From Moraxella catarrhalis (lineage in GTDB: Bacteria > Pseudomonadota > Gammaproteobacteria > Pseudomonadales > Moraxellaceae): a stretch of 64,000 nucleotides of DNA. The notes under the pieces are model-generated. The model was not told the DNA's origin. It saw nothing but the letters and a program-made list of their open reading frames with translations, and searched no databases. This document shows positions 37,213 through 46,926 of the stretch, in pieces (positions within the stretch are counted from its first letter, which is position 1; every line of letters begins with the position of its first letter). The stretch spans positions 63,144 to 127,143 of the forward strand of contig NZ_LWAH01000001.1 of the NCBI RefSeq assembly GCF_001632285.1, written 5' to 3'. Position numbers and translations under genes: made by a program.

Positions 37213-38163
37213 TTAACGCGTGGTTTTGTCGTCATTCATACGGCTAAAAATCATTGCTAAGATGGGTCCAGAAATATTATGCCAAACACTAAAAATCGCA
37301 CTTGGCACCGCAATCAATGGATTCATCTTAAAGTGTACAGCAGCCAACGCTGCACCCAATCCTGAATTTTGCATACCCACTTCAATGGCGACCGCTTTGC
37401 TGTCGTGTAGCGGCAGCCTGAAGATTTGGGCAGCAGCATAGCCCACCAAATAGCCAAATCCATTATGAAGTGCGACAACAAAAAAGATAAACAAACCAGA
37501 TTCAATGATGCGATCTTTACTTACTGCCACGACTGCTGAGACAATGAGTATGATGGCAATGACAGAAATTAAAGGCATGGTTTGACTAACTTTTTGGACT
37601 TTTTGCTTAAATAATGAGCGGATGATAAGACCGATGAATACTGGCAAAAGTACCATTTTTAGCACAGAGACAAACATACCACCTGCATCGACTTGTAGCC
37701 ATTGGCTGGCAAATAAATAAAATACAGCTGGCGTCAAAATAGGGGCTAAGAGTGTGGAGAGTGTCGTGCAAGCAACTGATAAAGCGGTATTGCCTTTGGC
37801 AAGAAAAGTGATGACATTTGACGAGGTGCCGCCAGGGCAGCAGCCGACTAAGATGACACCGATAGCCAAATCAGGTGGTAGCCTACATGCTTGAACCAAC
37901 AAAAAGGCAATGGCTGGCATCACGACATATTGAAGGATAACGCCAATAATCACCGCCTTGGGGTTTTTGGTGACTTCACCAAAATCTTTGAAAGTCAAGG
38001 TCAAACCCATGCCAAGCATGACGATGCCAAGCAGATAGGGAATCCATGGCACAAGCTGCTTGAATGCATCAGGAAACTGTGTGGCAATCAGTGCAAAGAC
38101 CACCACCCAAACGGCAAATGTTTTACTGACAAAGTTGGTAAATTTCAATAAGCCATCCATCAA
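37213..38163 (-). CDS. Bile acid:sodium symporter family (BASS) transporter
   Basis: The 316-residue membrane protein has about nine to ten hydrophobic segments and the family motifs LVGCCPGGTSSNVITFLAKG and EVGMQNSGLGAALA, which form the crossing helices of the BASS fold. Bacterial members carry small organic acids with sodium; the substrate is unknown here. Lies 17 bp before metC on the same strand, so the two may be co-transcribed. Confidence 0.88.
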   Translation of the reverse strand: MMDGLLKFTNFVSKTFAVWVVVFALIATQFPDAFKQLVPWIPYLLGIVMLGMGLTLTFKDFGEVTKNPKAVIIGVILQYVVMPAIAFLLVQACRLPPDLAIGVILVGCCPGGTSSNVITFLAKGNTALSVACTTLSTLLAPILTPAVFYLFASQWLQVDAGGMFVSVLKMVLLPVFIGLIIRSLFKQKVQKVSQTMPLISVIAIILIVSAVVAVSKDRIIESGLFIFFVVALHNGFGYLVGYAAAQIFRLPLHDSKAVAIEVGMQNSGLGAALAAVHFKMNPLIAVPSAIFSVWHNISGPILAMIFSRMNDDKTTR

Positions 38164-38273
38164 ACATGCTCCAAGTTTTATAGTTTATATACAAAAAGTT
38201 TGTTTTAAATATTTTTTGAATAATAAATGTTATGAATTAAGTTGTCAAATTTGGCTTATCAAATATCATGCAT

Positions 38274-38300
38274 AAAAAAGCCCCGAATAATCGGAGCTTT
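38274..38300 (-). terminator. Rho-independent terminator of dnaJ
   Basis: On the minus strand an 8-bp stem (AGCTCCGA / TCGGGGCT, one G-U) with a TTAT loop is followed by TTTTTT, 22 bp after the dnaJ stop. Confidence 0.85.
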
Positions 38301-38321
38301 GATTGATGCGTGATTTGGGTA

Positions 38322-39473
38322 TCAGTCAAACAAATCTTTGACATCATCTTTGATTTTATCAAAAAATCCCTTTTTCTTAGGCTCGCTACTGTTTTCGGTG
38401 CTAAGCGTCCCTTGTAATTGACGCAACAAATCTTTTTGTTCACTGGTCAAATTGACAGGGGTTTGGACAAGGATGCGGCAAATTAAATCACCTTGCATAC
38501 GCCCTTGAACGGTCGTAACGCCTTTACCTCGTACACGCAAAAGTTTGCCAGATTGCGTACCTTCAGCGACTTTAATTTTAACTTTGCCATCTAAGGTTGG
38601 GATTTCGATTTCATCACCTAACGCCGCTGAAATCATTGAGATTGGGATATCCATGTGTAAATCAGCCCCATTTCGGGTAAAAATTTCATGGGGTTTAACA
38701 CGAACCTCAACATACAAATCACCACTTGGCATCCCTTGGTCGCCTGCCTCACCCTTACCAGCTAAGCGTACACGGTCGCCATCATCAACGCCAGCAGGTA
38801 TAGAGACCTCAAGTGTTTGTTGCTGAACTGTTTTGCCCTGACCATGACAATCTGGACAAGGGTTTTTAATTTGTTTGCCTGTACCATGACAATCGGGACA
38901 GGTTTGTTGCATGACAAAAAACCCTTGTTGCATCCGAACCTGACCTTGACCATGGCAGGTGCTACAAGTAACGACATCGCTATCTTTAACCGCACCTTTA
39001 CCATGGCAGGTGTGACAAGAAACGCTGGTTTGATAGCTGATTTGTTTTTTACAGCCCTTGACCGCTTCTTCAAGCGTGAGTGTTATGTTGTATAATAAGT
39101 TAGCACCTTGGCGAGCTTGTTGCTGGGATCTACCACCGCCAAACCCTCCAAATCCACCACCACCAAAGGCTTGCCCAAAGATATCGCCAAAGATGTCATT
39201 AAAATCACCACCGCTAAAGCCCCCGCCAAAACCACCAGAGCCCATGCCTTGTTCATAAGCACTATGTCCCATGCGGTCATAGGTTGCGCGTTTTTCAGGA
39301 TCACTGAGCGTTTCATAGGCTTTGGATGCTTCTTTGAGCTTTTCTTCGGCTTTAGGATTATCAGGGTTGCGATCAGGGTGGTATTTCATCGCAATTTTAC
39401 GAAATGCTTTTTTAATCTCTTTTTCATCAGCCGTGCGATCGACACCCAGAATGCTATAAAAGTCTTTACTCAT
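38322..39473 (-). CDS. dnaJ: Chaperone protein DnaJ
   Basis: Co-chaperone that delivers unfolded proteins to DnaK and stimulates its ATPase. The 383-residue protein has a J domain with HPD ([10 protein letters not shown]), a Gly/Phe-rich linker, four C-x-x-C-x-G-x-G zinc motifs (starting CHTCHGKG) and the C-terminal domains. The ATG at 39473 ([10 protein letters not shown]) is chosen; the open frame upstream lacks likeness. dnaK is not in the window. Confidence 0.97.
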   Translation of the reverse strand: MSKDFYSILGVDRTADEKEIKKAFRKIAMKYHPDRNPDNPKAEEKLKEASKAYETLSDPEKRATYDRMGHSAYEQGMGSGGFGGGFSGGDFNDIFGDIFGQAFGGGGFGGFGGGRSQQQARQGANLLYNITLTLEEAVKGCKKQISYQTSVSCHTCHGKGAVKDSDVVTCSTCHGQGQVRMQQGFFVMQQTCPDCHGTGKQIKNPCPDCHGQGKTVQQQTLEVSIPAGVDDGDRVRLAGKGEAGDQGMPSGDLYVEVRVKPHEIFTRNGADLHMDIPISMISAALGDEIEIPTLDGKVKIKVAEGTQSGKLLRVRGKGVTTVQGRMQGDLICRILVQTPVNLTSEQKDLLRQLQGTLSTENSSEPKKKGFFDKIKDDVKDLFD

Positions 39474-39607
39474 GTCAAAATCCATAAAAAGTACAAAAAT
39501 ATGCCTCAATATGGAGTTGATGCCCCCATTTATCAAGCCATGAACTCAAAAAAGTAATAAAATCAATGGTCATTTGTTGGGTATTTAACTGATGATGGCT
39601 AATACTT

Positions 39608-39643
39608 AAAACCAAGTGTTTCATGTGAAACACTTGGTTTTTT
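39608..39643. terminator. Strong bidirectional hairpin, near-match to parS
   Basis: A perfect 15-bp stem (39608-39622 with 39627-39641) around ATGT has A-runs on the left and T-runs on the right, so it should terminate dsbC transcription on the minus strand. Its centre, TGTTTCATGTGAAACA (39617-39632), differs by one base from the ParB site TGTTTCACGTGAAACA. Confidence 0.7.
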
Positions 39644-39715
39644 AGTAAATCTCTGTGCCAAAAAGATGAATAAAACTTTTGGTTCAATCAGCTTGGCACC
39701 GTTGGCCAAGCAAAC

Positions 39716-40717
39716 TTAGCGAAGGTTTAAAAATTGGTAAATTTCATGGTTGGATAAATCACCTGTAAATTCTCTGCCTTGGGCATCAAAAACCGCTGGC
39801 GTACCCATGATGGCAAGTGGCATTACCTGTTTTTGGATGGCAGATAGTGGATTTGGGTTGTGTTGGCATTGGGCTTGGCTATTTGGGATAATGCCTTTCA
39901 TTGCAGCAGATAGCAGGGCGGCACGCTTGGCGTTGTCTGTCGTACACCAAATATGATTCATAGGCAGTCGTGATTCATCATAAATGGGATAGCCGATAAT
40001 TTTGATGGTAACACCTTGAAGATTCAGCTCATCGATGCGTTCGTGTAGGATTTTACAATAAGGGCAATTGATATCACTTGCAATATAAAGTACTGATTTT
40101 TCACGAGTTTTTGAAGGATAAATGACCAAATCTTTATCAGATAATTCCCCTAAAATATGGCGATTTTTGGCCGCTTCAAATACCAAGCCATATTCTGAAA
40201 ATTGTGCATTTTTGATGCTGGCCATCGCACCATCCATCAGATAACGCCCATCACTGCTGATTAAAAAGGTGGTGTCGCCTTGTCCTGAAATGCCCCACAG
40301 CACGCCTTGGATACCAGTATGATAAAAAACAGCCTCTGTCATATCATGCATGGCACTCATATTTTTTAATAAGGCGGTACGGTGTTCTGGTGTGATGGGC
40401 GTACCGATGGGAAGAGCGGTCTGAGTGGCGGCATCGATGGGCGTGGCAGGGCTTGGGTTGGCACTGGGTTTACCTTGAATGATGTAATCTAAATCTTCAC
40501 TGATCAGTAAATGATTGCCATCTGCCAAAGTAATTTGCCACAGTTTAGGCACAGCACTTTGGGTCACCTTAACGACAGGTGTGGCAAGCCCTGCACTGGC
40601 AAGCCGTGTCTGAATTTGCGTGGTGTGTGTCTCTGGGCTATTGGCTAAAGCAAGCGTGCTAAAAGATGACACAAATAGCATGATTGCCAATGTGCCACGA
40701 AAAATTATCTTCATCAT
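39716..40717 (-). CDS. dsbC: Thiol:disulfide interchange protein DsbC-like
   Basis: Periplasmic disulfide isomerase. The protein starts with a signal peptide (MMKIIFRGTLAIMLFVSSFS, cleavage near ALA-NS). It has an N-terminal dimerisation region and a thioredoxin-fold domain with CPYC (SDINCPYCKILHERI). A second Cys pair (C in HIWCTTD and AQCQHNP) matches the structural disulfide of DsbC. The start at 40717 or 40714 places the signal peptide correctly. It lies 13 bp after rsuA. Confidence 0.9.
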   Translation of the reverse strand: MMKIIFRGTLAIMLFVSSFSTLALANSPETHTTQIQTRLASAGLATPVVKVTQSAVPKLWQITLADGNHLLISEDLDYIIQGKPSANPSPATPIDAATQTALPIGTPITPEHRTALLKNMSAMHDMTEAVFYHTGIQGVLWGISGQGDTTFLISSDGRYLMDGAMASIKNAQFSEYGLVFEAAKNRHILGELSDKDLVIYPSKTREKSVLYIASDINCPYCKILHERIDELNLQGVTIKIIGYPIYDESRLPMNHIWCTTDNAKRAALLSAAMKGIIPNSQAQCQHNPNPLSAIQKQVMPLAIMGTPAVFDAQGREFTGDLSNHEIYQFLNLR

Positions 40718-40730
40718 AGTACAGACCAAC

Positions 40731-41435
40731 TTAAAATTGATTAATCTCATCTGGCGTTAAAAAGCGGCATTCACCCATCTGAAGCCCTTCAAGTGAAATA
40801 TGACCAATGCTGGCACGGTGCAGCTTGATAACTTTATTACCAAAGTATGCCATCATGCGTTTGACTTGATGATATTTACCCTCGGTAAGTGTCAGCACAG
40901 CATGCGTCTCATCAATAAAAGACAAGACAGCTGGGCGGGTTTTTTCTGTTTCGCCTTCTAATAAAATGCCGTTGGCAATTTGTTTGATGGCATATGCTTG
41001 AGCATCTTTATCCATCGCATCAGCAAGTGTTAATTGGTACTGTTTGGGCTGATGGCGTTTGGGGCTGGTCACACGATGCAACCACGCACCATCATCTGAC
41101 AATAGCAGTGCGCCTGTCGTATCAACATCCAACCGCCCTGCGATACGCAGATTGGCTACCTCAGGTACCGCAATTAAGTCAGTTACCATGGGGTATTCTT
41201 TGGGCTTTAAGGTGCATTCAAAACCATCAGGCTTATACAGCAAAATATATCGATTGCCATCAGCAACCGATAGTGCTTCACCTGCCCAAAGTATCTCATC
41301 ATTTGCCAAATCAACATGATGACTTGAGTCTTTGATGATGGTGCCATTGACAGTAATTTCACCAGCATGAAGAACTTTTTTGGCATCTTTGCGTGACAGT
41401 TCTGTGGCTTTGCTTAAAAATTTATCCAAACGCAT
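40731..41435 (-). CDS. rsuA: Pseudouridine synthase RsuA (16S rRNA)
   Basis: Modifies 16S rRNA, by family at U516. The 234-residue protein has an S4 RNA-binding domain (MRLDKFLSKATELSRKDAKK) and the catalytic motif GRLDVDTTGALLLSDDG with the nucleophile Asp. The ATG at 41435 is chosen at the S4 domain start. dsbC follows on the same strand. Confidence 0.9.
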   Translation of the reverse strand: MRLDKFLSKATELSRKDAKKVLHAGEITVNGTIIKDSSHHVDLANDEILWAGEALSVADGNRYILLYKPDGFECTLKPKEYPMVTDLIAVPEVANLRIAGRLDVDTTGALLLSDDGAWLHRVTSPKRHQPKQYQLTLADAMDKDAQAYAIKQIANGILLEGETEKTRPAVLSFIDETHAVLTLTEGKYHQVKRMMAYFGNKVIKLHRASIGHISLEGLQMGECRFLTPDEINQF

Positions 41436-41603
41436 ATATGGTCTCATTCATTCAAGTTATTTGAACTGTGTGGGTTTAATTTGCCTGATTTTAGCACATT
41501 TTGATTGGTATCTTTGTAGTTTTGATGTTGGCTAAGATTTCGCCAAATTGTACAAAAGGGCAAAATATGGGAAAATGGCGTATCATTGTATGGAAGATAG
41601 GTT

Positions 41604-42197
41604 GTGACTTACCAAACTTTAAGTAAGCCGTGTGAGGCAATATACGAAATCAAAAAAAGCGAATTTTTGGCTTTTGCTTATCCCATTAGTACTCGTGAGC
41701 AGGCAATGAGCCATGTACAAAATTTGCGTACCCGCTATCTAGATGCCCGCCATCATTGTTATGGCTATATTATCGGAAATCCGCACAATACCACCAGTGC
41801 AGGTTTTGATGATGATGGCGAACCCAATGGCACAGCAGGCAGACCGATTTTAAGCGTCTTACAACATAAGGCAATTGGTAATTGTATTATCATTGTCGTG
41901 CGTTATTTTGGCGGTATTAAACTTGGTGCTGGTGGTCTGACCCGAGCCTATGCAGCAGCAGCTCAGATGGCGGTAGATAAGATGGTATTAAAAGCATTTA
42001 TCGCCTATCAGATTGTCAAGTTAAAAATAAGTTTTGCACATGAAGCACAAGTGCGTTATTTGATTCATCAAGTCGGTGGTCGTATTTTGAAGGTTGACTA
42101 TAAAACGGATGTGCGTATGACGATTGAAGTTGAGCAAAAAGTTCTAGAGACTTTTGTAGAGAGCTTGGGCGTTTATGCAATCGTTGAGCAAACTTAG
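41604..42197 (+). CDS. yigZ: YigZ/IMPACT family protein
   Basis: The 197-residue protein has the IMPACT N-terminal signature (YEIKKSEFLAFAYPI, DARHHCYGYIIG, DDGEPNGTAGRPIL) and the RYFGGIKLGAGGLTRAY motif. Its bacterial function is not firmly known. It starts at a GTG (41604). A strong hairpin terminator follows at 42219. Confidence 0.88.
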   Translation: MTYQTLSKPCEAIYEIKKSEFLAFAYPISTREQAMSHVQNLRTRYLDARHHCYGYIIGNPHNTTSAGFDDDGEPNGTAGRPILSVLQHKAIGNCIIIVVRYFGGIKLGAGGLTRAYAAAAQMAVDKMVLKAFIAYQIVKLKISFAHEAQVRYLIHQVGGRILKVDYKTDVRMTIEVEQKVLETFVESLGVYAIVEQT

Positions 42198-42650
42198 ATG
42201 AGCATAAACACCAATCACAAAAAACCACAAGTTTTGGCTTGTGGTTTTTTGTACGCAATCATTGCATATTTCCCTATGGTTATCCTTGTAACAGCCATGC
42301 TATCCTAGCGTTGGTACTTACCTGTACCTATTATCCTTTGCTGTTGGGCTATATTATGCCCAAATTTATTAGGTTAAAATAGTGGCAAATGTCATCAATG
42401 TTTGTAAGATATTGCTTACAAAATTGGTATGGGTTTTAATCATTTAAAAACTTTATGATTTGGCAGAGTTTGGTATGGTTATTTTAATCAATTTTCATCA
42501 AAATTACAGATAATAGGCTTGATTTATCCATTTTCATCAGTGAAATGGGGTGAAAAATCTAACCAACTATTGCCTTTTGTGATGAATTCATGAATAATGA
42601 AAGCGTAAAGAAAATTAAAAATTTGTTTTATACCAACGCTGGGGGTTACC
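42198..42650. other. Intergenic region before the DksA-like gene
   Basis: No gene is seen. Next to yigZ it has a bidirectional terminator (42219-42250). The rest is AT-rich and should hold the promoter of the DksA-like gene; I could not pick a convincing -35/-10 pair. GGGGGT before 42651 is the likely ribosome binding site. Confidence 0.6.
42219..42250. terminator. Terminator of yigZ
   Basis: AAAAAACCACAAG (42219-42231) pairs with CTTGTGGTTTTTT (42238-42250) around a 6-nt loop. A- and T-runs flank the stem, so it could work in both directions. Confidence 0.85.
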
Positions 42651-42977
42651 ATGCAAAATCTTGATGCTTACAAACAAGACTTATTAGCACTCAAAAAAGA
42701 ATATCAATCAAGAATTGATAAAATCAGCGATCATATCTCAAACCCCAAAGACCAGCTCCAGCAGCACTGGGATGATCAAGCAGTTGCTGCCAGTCGTGAT
42801 GAAATGCGTAAGGCATTATTGATTGAGGCCGAGCAAGGACTGACACAGGTCAATGGTGCATTACGCCGTATTGAGCAAGGAGAATACGGCAGCTGTGTTG
42901 AATGTGGTGAACCGATTAACGAAAACCGCCTAAAAACTGTGCCTTATACGCCTTATTGTATTCATCATGCGTCTTAA
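42651..42977 (+). CDS. TraR/DksA-family zinc-finger protein
   Basis: Small RNA polymerase-binding regulator of the TraR/DksA family (108 residues). A coiled-coil N-terminus is followed by a C-terminal finger with RRIEQGEYGSCVECGEPI and YCIHH. The second finger pair lacks one Cys (C-x-x-H), so it resembles DksA2-like forms with fewer than four cysteines. The strong GGGGGT lies upstream. Its stop overlaps the next gene (TAATG). Confidence 0.85.
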   Translation: MQNLDAYKQDLLALKKEYQSRIDKISDHISNPKDQLQQHWDDQAVAASRDEMRKALLIEAEQGLTQVNGALRRIEQGEYGSCVECGEPINENRLKTVPYTPYCIHHAS

Positions 42978-43873
42978 TGATGCGTCAGGGCATCTCACCA
43001 AGCAAACTGTATTTACCTAAGATAAAAGATGCACCATTGACAATTTTTGAGTATGTGTGCAAAAAATTTCATCATATCGGTACAGCAGTTTGGCAAAAGC
43101 GATTTAATGATGGACTGGTCAAAGATATTGATGGCAGGGTGCTTGACTTAAATAGCCCCTATCAGCATGGTATGACCATCACTTACTATCGCCATCTTTG
43201 CGATGAGGTTGTTGTACCGTTTGAGCATCACATCATTTATGAAGACCAAACACTGCTGGTGGTGGATAAACCGCATTTTTTGATGGTATCACCAGCAGGT
43301 GGCTATGTGCAACAAACACTACTAACACGCCTAAAACAAACCACAGGCAATCCCCATCTTTCACCCGCACATCGCTTGGATAAACAGACGGCTGGGCTGA
43401 TGATTTTTACCAAGACTTGTGAATCACGCCGTGCTTATCAATCACTGTTTAACGACAGACAAATCAATAAAATTTATCACGCCATCGCACCGATGACTCA
43501 GGCACATCAATTCCCTTTACAAGTCTCGCTGCCCTTGGTGCGAGGTGAGCCGTTTTATACCATGGCGGTTGGTATCGGCGAGCCTAATACACATACTGAT
43601 ATTGATATCTTAGCGGTCAGTGAAGATGGCAAATGGGCAAAATATGAGCTAAAACCAACAACGGGCAAGCTGCATCAGCTCAGAGTGCACCTAAATTATT
43701 TGGGCATACCCATCGCCCACGATAGTTTTTATCCAAAAGTGATGCATTGTGCTAAGGATGATTTTGATAAACCATTACAGCTTTTGGCTAAGCACTTATC
43801 ATTCACCGACCCTATTACCAACAAACCCATGGCATTTGAATCTGGTTTTGAGCTGGATTTTTCTAAAGTTTGA
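42977..43873 (+). CDS. RluA-family RNA pseudouridine synthase
   Basis: The 298-residue protein has the RluA catalytic motif HRLDKQTAGLMIFTK with the nucleophile Asp, and later KPTTGKLHQLRVHL. The RNA target cannot be told from the sequence. The ATG at 42977 overlaps the stop of the DksA-like gene, so translation is coupled. The open frame extends 7 codons upstream without likeness. Confidence 0.88.
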   Translation: MMRQGISPSKLYLPKIKDAPLTIFEYVCKKFHHIGTAVWQKRFNDGLVKDIDGRVLDLNSPYQHGMTITYYRHLCDEVVVPFEHHIIYEDQTLLVVDKPHFLMVSPAGGYVQQTLLTRLKQTTGNPHLSPAHRLDKQTAGLMIFTKTCESRRAYQSLFNDRQINKIYHAIAPMTQAHQFPLQVSLPLVRGEPFYTMAVGIGEPNTHTDIDILAVSEDGKWAKYELKPTTGKLHQLRVHLNYLGIPIAHDSFYPKVMHCAKDDFDKPLQLLAKHLSFTDPITNKPMAFESGFELDFSKV

Positions 43874-44210
43874 TAAGCTTTTGGGCTTTGATAAAGAATA
43901 TGCCTACAGCAAAACAAAAATTTGTTACATCCACTTAAAAACATACTTACCATTTTCTTAAGTATAGTCATAAAAAGGCAAATCAGGTATTACTTACTCG
44001 GATTGCATTTAATCTGATTTATGTCAATAAGGATAATAAATTATCTGTTAAACGCAGTAAAACATAAGAAGTTTATCAATAAAAACAACATAAACTGGTG
44101 AGATATTTATTAAGAGATAAACTTTTTTGTAACAAATACAAACCAGTGACTTGACTGGTCTTTTTGTTTTGGTTTATGTTATATCTTTTATGGTTTGGGT
44201 GGGCAGATAC
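43874..44210. other. Intergenic region with a hairpin terminator
   Basis: AT-rich sequence with no convincing gene. At its right end ACCAGT / ACTGGT (44142-44159) followed by CTTTTTG looks like a rho-independent terminator, about 270 bp after the pseudouridine synthase gene. Confidence 0.5.
44142..44165 (+). terminator. Candidate terminator
   Basis: A 6-bp stem ACCAGT / ACTGGT with a 6-nt loop and a T-run of five. It rules out a start at the TTG 44151 for the next small gene. Confidence 0.55.
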
Positions 44211-44504
44211 ATGGACATCAGTAAAAAAGACAGAATAGCTTTGGTCATCACGATTCTTTTAATTGTGTTTGGTGTTATAAGTGAGGAATTCATTTTTGTT
44301 GTACTTTTCTTTATTCTCATTTATTGGGGAGTACGGATTATTAAAAATAACATCTCTTTTATTAACTTTGATAGACGAGACAGGGCTGAAGAAATGCCTG
44401 ACTCACTGGCTAATGAATTGGCTAAGCTGGCTTATCTTAGACAAACAGGTGTTATTACTGAAGATGAGTTTTTATTCTGTAAAAGTAAGCTGTTAGACCA
44501 GTAA
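44211..44504 (+). CDS. Small membrane protein with C-terminal SHOCT domain
   Basis: The product (97 residues from the ATG at 44211; an ATG at 44190 is also possible) has two hydrophobic helices (IALVITILLIVFGVI and FIFVVLFFILIYWGV). Its C-terminal SHOCT-like motif reads LANELAKLAYLRQTGVITED and continues EFLFCKSKLL. SHOCT is a short oligomerisation motif of unknown role. GGTGGG before 44211 supports that start. Function unknown. Confidence 0.6.
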   Translation: MDISKKDRIALVITILLIVFGVISEEFIFVVLFFILIYWGVRIIKNNISFINFDRRDRAEEMPDSLANELAKLAYLRQTGVITEDEFLFCKSKLLDQ

Positions 44505-44553
44505 GAATTAATCAAAGCACGATGAATAGATTCTTGTCATTTTAGGAGTGATT

Positions 44554-45765
44554 ATGCGTTCAATTGTAGATGCTTATTTGCGTCTGGGTTTGGTGCCACT
44601 GATTGTGTTGGCACTGGTGATTGGGACGATAATTGGGGTGGTTGCCCCATCTTTTGGCTTAAGTTTGGGTATTTTGGGCTCAATTTTTGTAGGTGCACTT
44701 AAGGCAGTTGCACCAATACTGGTGTTTGTGTTGGTATTGGCAGCGGTTTCAAATCAGCGTATCGGTGCAGACAGTCGTATTAAACCGATTATTTTTCTTT
44801 ATTTGGTGGGTACATTTTCGGCAGCATTGGTCGCTGTAGGTGCAAGTTTTATGTTCCCAACAGAACTGGTCTTAAATAATATCGAAAGCATTGAGCAAGC
44901 TGCACCCCAAAGCTTGCGTGAAGTTTTAACCAATCTTGTGATGAATTTGGTTGCCAACCCTGTGGCATCATTGGCCAATGCCAATTATATGGGGATTTTG
45001 ACTTGGGCGGTGCTGATTGGTCTTGCGCTTCGCCATGTCACAGAGACCACTTTGCACGTGGTGTCAGATTTGGGTATGGCGGTAACCAGTGTGGTTAAAT
45101 GGATTATTGCGTTGGCACCGTTTGGGATTTTGGGTCTGGTGGCGTCAACTGTGGCAGAAACTGGTATTCAAGCACTGGTGGGCTATGCACGATTATTGGC
45201 GGTACTGGTCGGCTCGATGCTGTTTATTGCTTTGGTGATAAATCCCATCATCGTTGCGGTGATGACACGCAAAAATCCTTATCCTTTAGTATTCACCTGC
45301 TTGCGTGAGTCTGGTGTGACGGCATTTTTTACACGCTCATCAGCAGCGAATATCCCTGTAAATATGAACCTTGCACGCAAATTGGGTCTAAGCGAAGATA
45401 CTTATTCGGTAAGTATTCCTTTGGGTTCGGCGATTAATATGGCGGGTGCTGCGATTACCATTAATATTTTAACCTTAGCGGCAGCACACACTTTAGGGAT
45501 TGAGGTTAGCTTTGGTGCAGCGGTACTGTTGGCGATTGTCGGCAGTTTGTCAGCGTGTGGCGCTTCTGGCGTGGCGGGCGGATCGCTTTTATTGATTCCT
45601 TTGGCGTGTAATTTATTTAACATTCCAAATGATATCGCCATGCAAGTGGTTGCTATCGGCTTTATCATCGGCGTGGTACAAGACTCTGCCGAAACGGCAC
45701 TTAATTCATCGACTGATGTGCTATTTACAGCAGCGGCAGATCCAAAATACGCCCATTATGGCTAA
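44554..45765 (+). CDS. sstT: Serine/threonine:Na+ symporter SstT
   Basis: Sodium-coupled uptake of serine and threonine. The 403-residue DAACS-family membrane protein has the hairpin-loop segments [17 protein letters not shown] and [18 protein letters not shown], as in SstT. The ATG at 44554 has TAGGAG upstream; a GTG two codons earlier is less likely. A terminator follows. Confidence 0.93.
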   Translation: MRSIVDAYLRLGLVPLIVLALVIGTIIGVVAPSFGLSLGILGSIFVGALKAVAPILVFVLVLAAVSNQRIGADSRIKPIIFLYLVGTFSAALVAVGASFMFPTELVLNNIESIEQAAPQSLREVLTNLVMNLVANPVASLANANYMGILTWAVLIGLALRHVTETTLHVVSDLGMAVTSVVKWIIALAPFGILGLVASTVAETGIQALVGYARLLAVLVGSMLFIALVINPIIVAVMTRKNPYPLVFTCLRESGVTAFFTRSSAANIPVNMNLARKLGLSEDTYSVSIPLGSAINMAGAAITINILTLAAAHTLGIEVSFGAAVLLAIVGSLSACGASGVAGGSLLLIPLACNLFNIPNDIAMQVVAIGFIIGVVQDSAETALNSSTDVLFTAAADPKYAHYG

Positions 45766-45783
45766 TGATATCAATACTTAAAA

Positions 45784-45810
45784 TGCCTTGCTGATGCAAG
45801 GTATTTTTTT
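45784..45810 (+). terminator. Terminator of sstT
   Basis: TGCCTTG / CAAGGTA stem with a 6-nt loop, followed by seven T, 19 bp after the sstT stop. Confidence 0.8.
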
Positions 45811-45855
45811 GCTCGTTATTAATTTTGCTTGTTATTAAGTAGTGTCATGCACAGT

Positions 45856-46860
45856 TTACGCCAAATCCATCAATTCACGATCCCAAACTTGCCAACAGTC
45901 ATCATCTTTGGCATTTTTTTCCTCAAATATCAGCTCAATCTTACTGTGATCTCGGGCGGTGGTGTCTGTGATATTGATACTCTCGGGGGTAATATTGATT
46001 AAAAGCCAGCCTTCTAAAGTATGCACAACCCCCTTGATGCGTAAATAATTCGGACGAGATAACAGCCACTTTTGTAGATGATAACTATCAAATTGCCATG
46101 TGCTAGGCAGTCGCCACCCGCCCACTTGATGTGCTGCTCGTCGCTCATGATACCGATAAGGTAAATCATTTAACTCCTTGGCAGTTTTGTCGGTGGCTTG
46201 AGTTATCATTGAGTTTGACGCTGTCAAACGAATCCGCCAAGTCGTCTTTTGAGCGTTATGTGGCGTGGTTAATAATATTTCAGCAATTTCTTGGTTTAAA
46301 GGTGCCTCATCGATGATGACAGCATGCTCATTGATGCTTTTGATCCACGCTCTTAAAGCCTGCCGTTCATGATCTGTGAGTGTATCATGGCGATTGATGG
46401 CAACAATATCAGCGTGACGCACATGGGCAATATAGCCATCATGAGTGCGATATTTTTCTTGTTGCCACTGAGGTGCGCTGAGTACACAGATGACGGCATT
46501 GAGCGTAAGCGTGGTTTGCCAATGTGGTTCAGACAGCTGATCTAACAGCTCATTGGGGTGTGCAAGCCCTGTCGGCTCAATAATTAGGCGATCAGGATGA
46601 TGCTCATTAATGAGCCTGACAAGTGCAACTTGCAAGGGCAGTTGACCTGTGCAACAGATGCAACCGCCATTAACTTCCTTGATGGCGATGTCATCATCGG
46701 TCACAAGCGCACTGTCTATACCAATTTGACCAAATTCATTCAGCAGTAGCGCCCATCTTTGGTGGGATTTATGAGTAATTAGGGCGTTGATGAGCGTGGT
46801 TTTGCCAGCACCAAGAAAGCCTGTAACAAGCGTGGTTGGAATTTGATGAATCGGTCTCAT
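45856..46860 (-). CDS. CobW/COG0523-family GTPase (YjiA-like)
   Basis: G3E-family P-loop GTPase and likely metallochaperone. The 334-residue protein has Walker A TGFLGAGKTTLINAL, the metal motif GGCICC (residues 66-71) and NRHDTL. Metal specificity (zinc, cobalt or other) cannot be told. Located alone between sstT and ompR. Confidence 0.87.
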   Translation of the reverse strand: MRPIHQIPTTLVTGFLGAGKTTLINALITHKSHQRWALLLNEFGQIGIDSALVTDDDIAIKEVNGGCICCTGQLPLQVALVRLINEHHPDRLIIEPTGLAHPNELLDQLSEPHWQTTLTLNAVICVLSAPQWQQEKYRTHDGYIAHVRHADIVAINRHDTLTDHERQALRAWIKSINEHAVIIDEAPLNQEIAEILLTTPHNAQKTTWRIRLTASNSMITQATDKTAKELNDLPYRYHERRAAHQVGGWRLPSTWQFDSYHLQKWLLSRPNYLRIKGVVHTLEGWLLINITPESINITDTTARDHSKIELIFEEKNAKDDDCWQVWDRELMDLA

Positions 46861-46888
46861 GGTTATTTTGACTTATCAATGAAATAAA

Positions 46889-46911
46889 GATGGGACGAAA
46901 CTGTCCCATTA
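46889..46911 (-). terminator. Weak terminator after ompR
   Basis: ATGGGAC / GTCCCAT (46890-46896 and 46903-46909) with a 6-nt loop; on the minus strand the stem is followed by a broken T-rich stretch. Located 17 bp after the ompR stop. Confidence 0.4.
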
Positions 46912-46926
46912 TGGCATATGTGCTAA

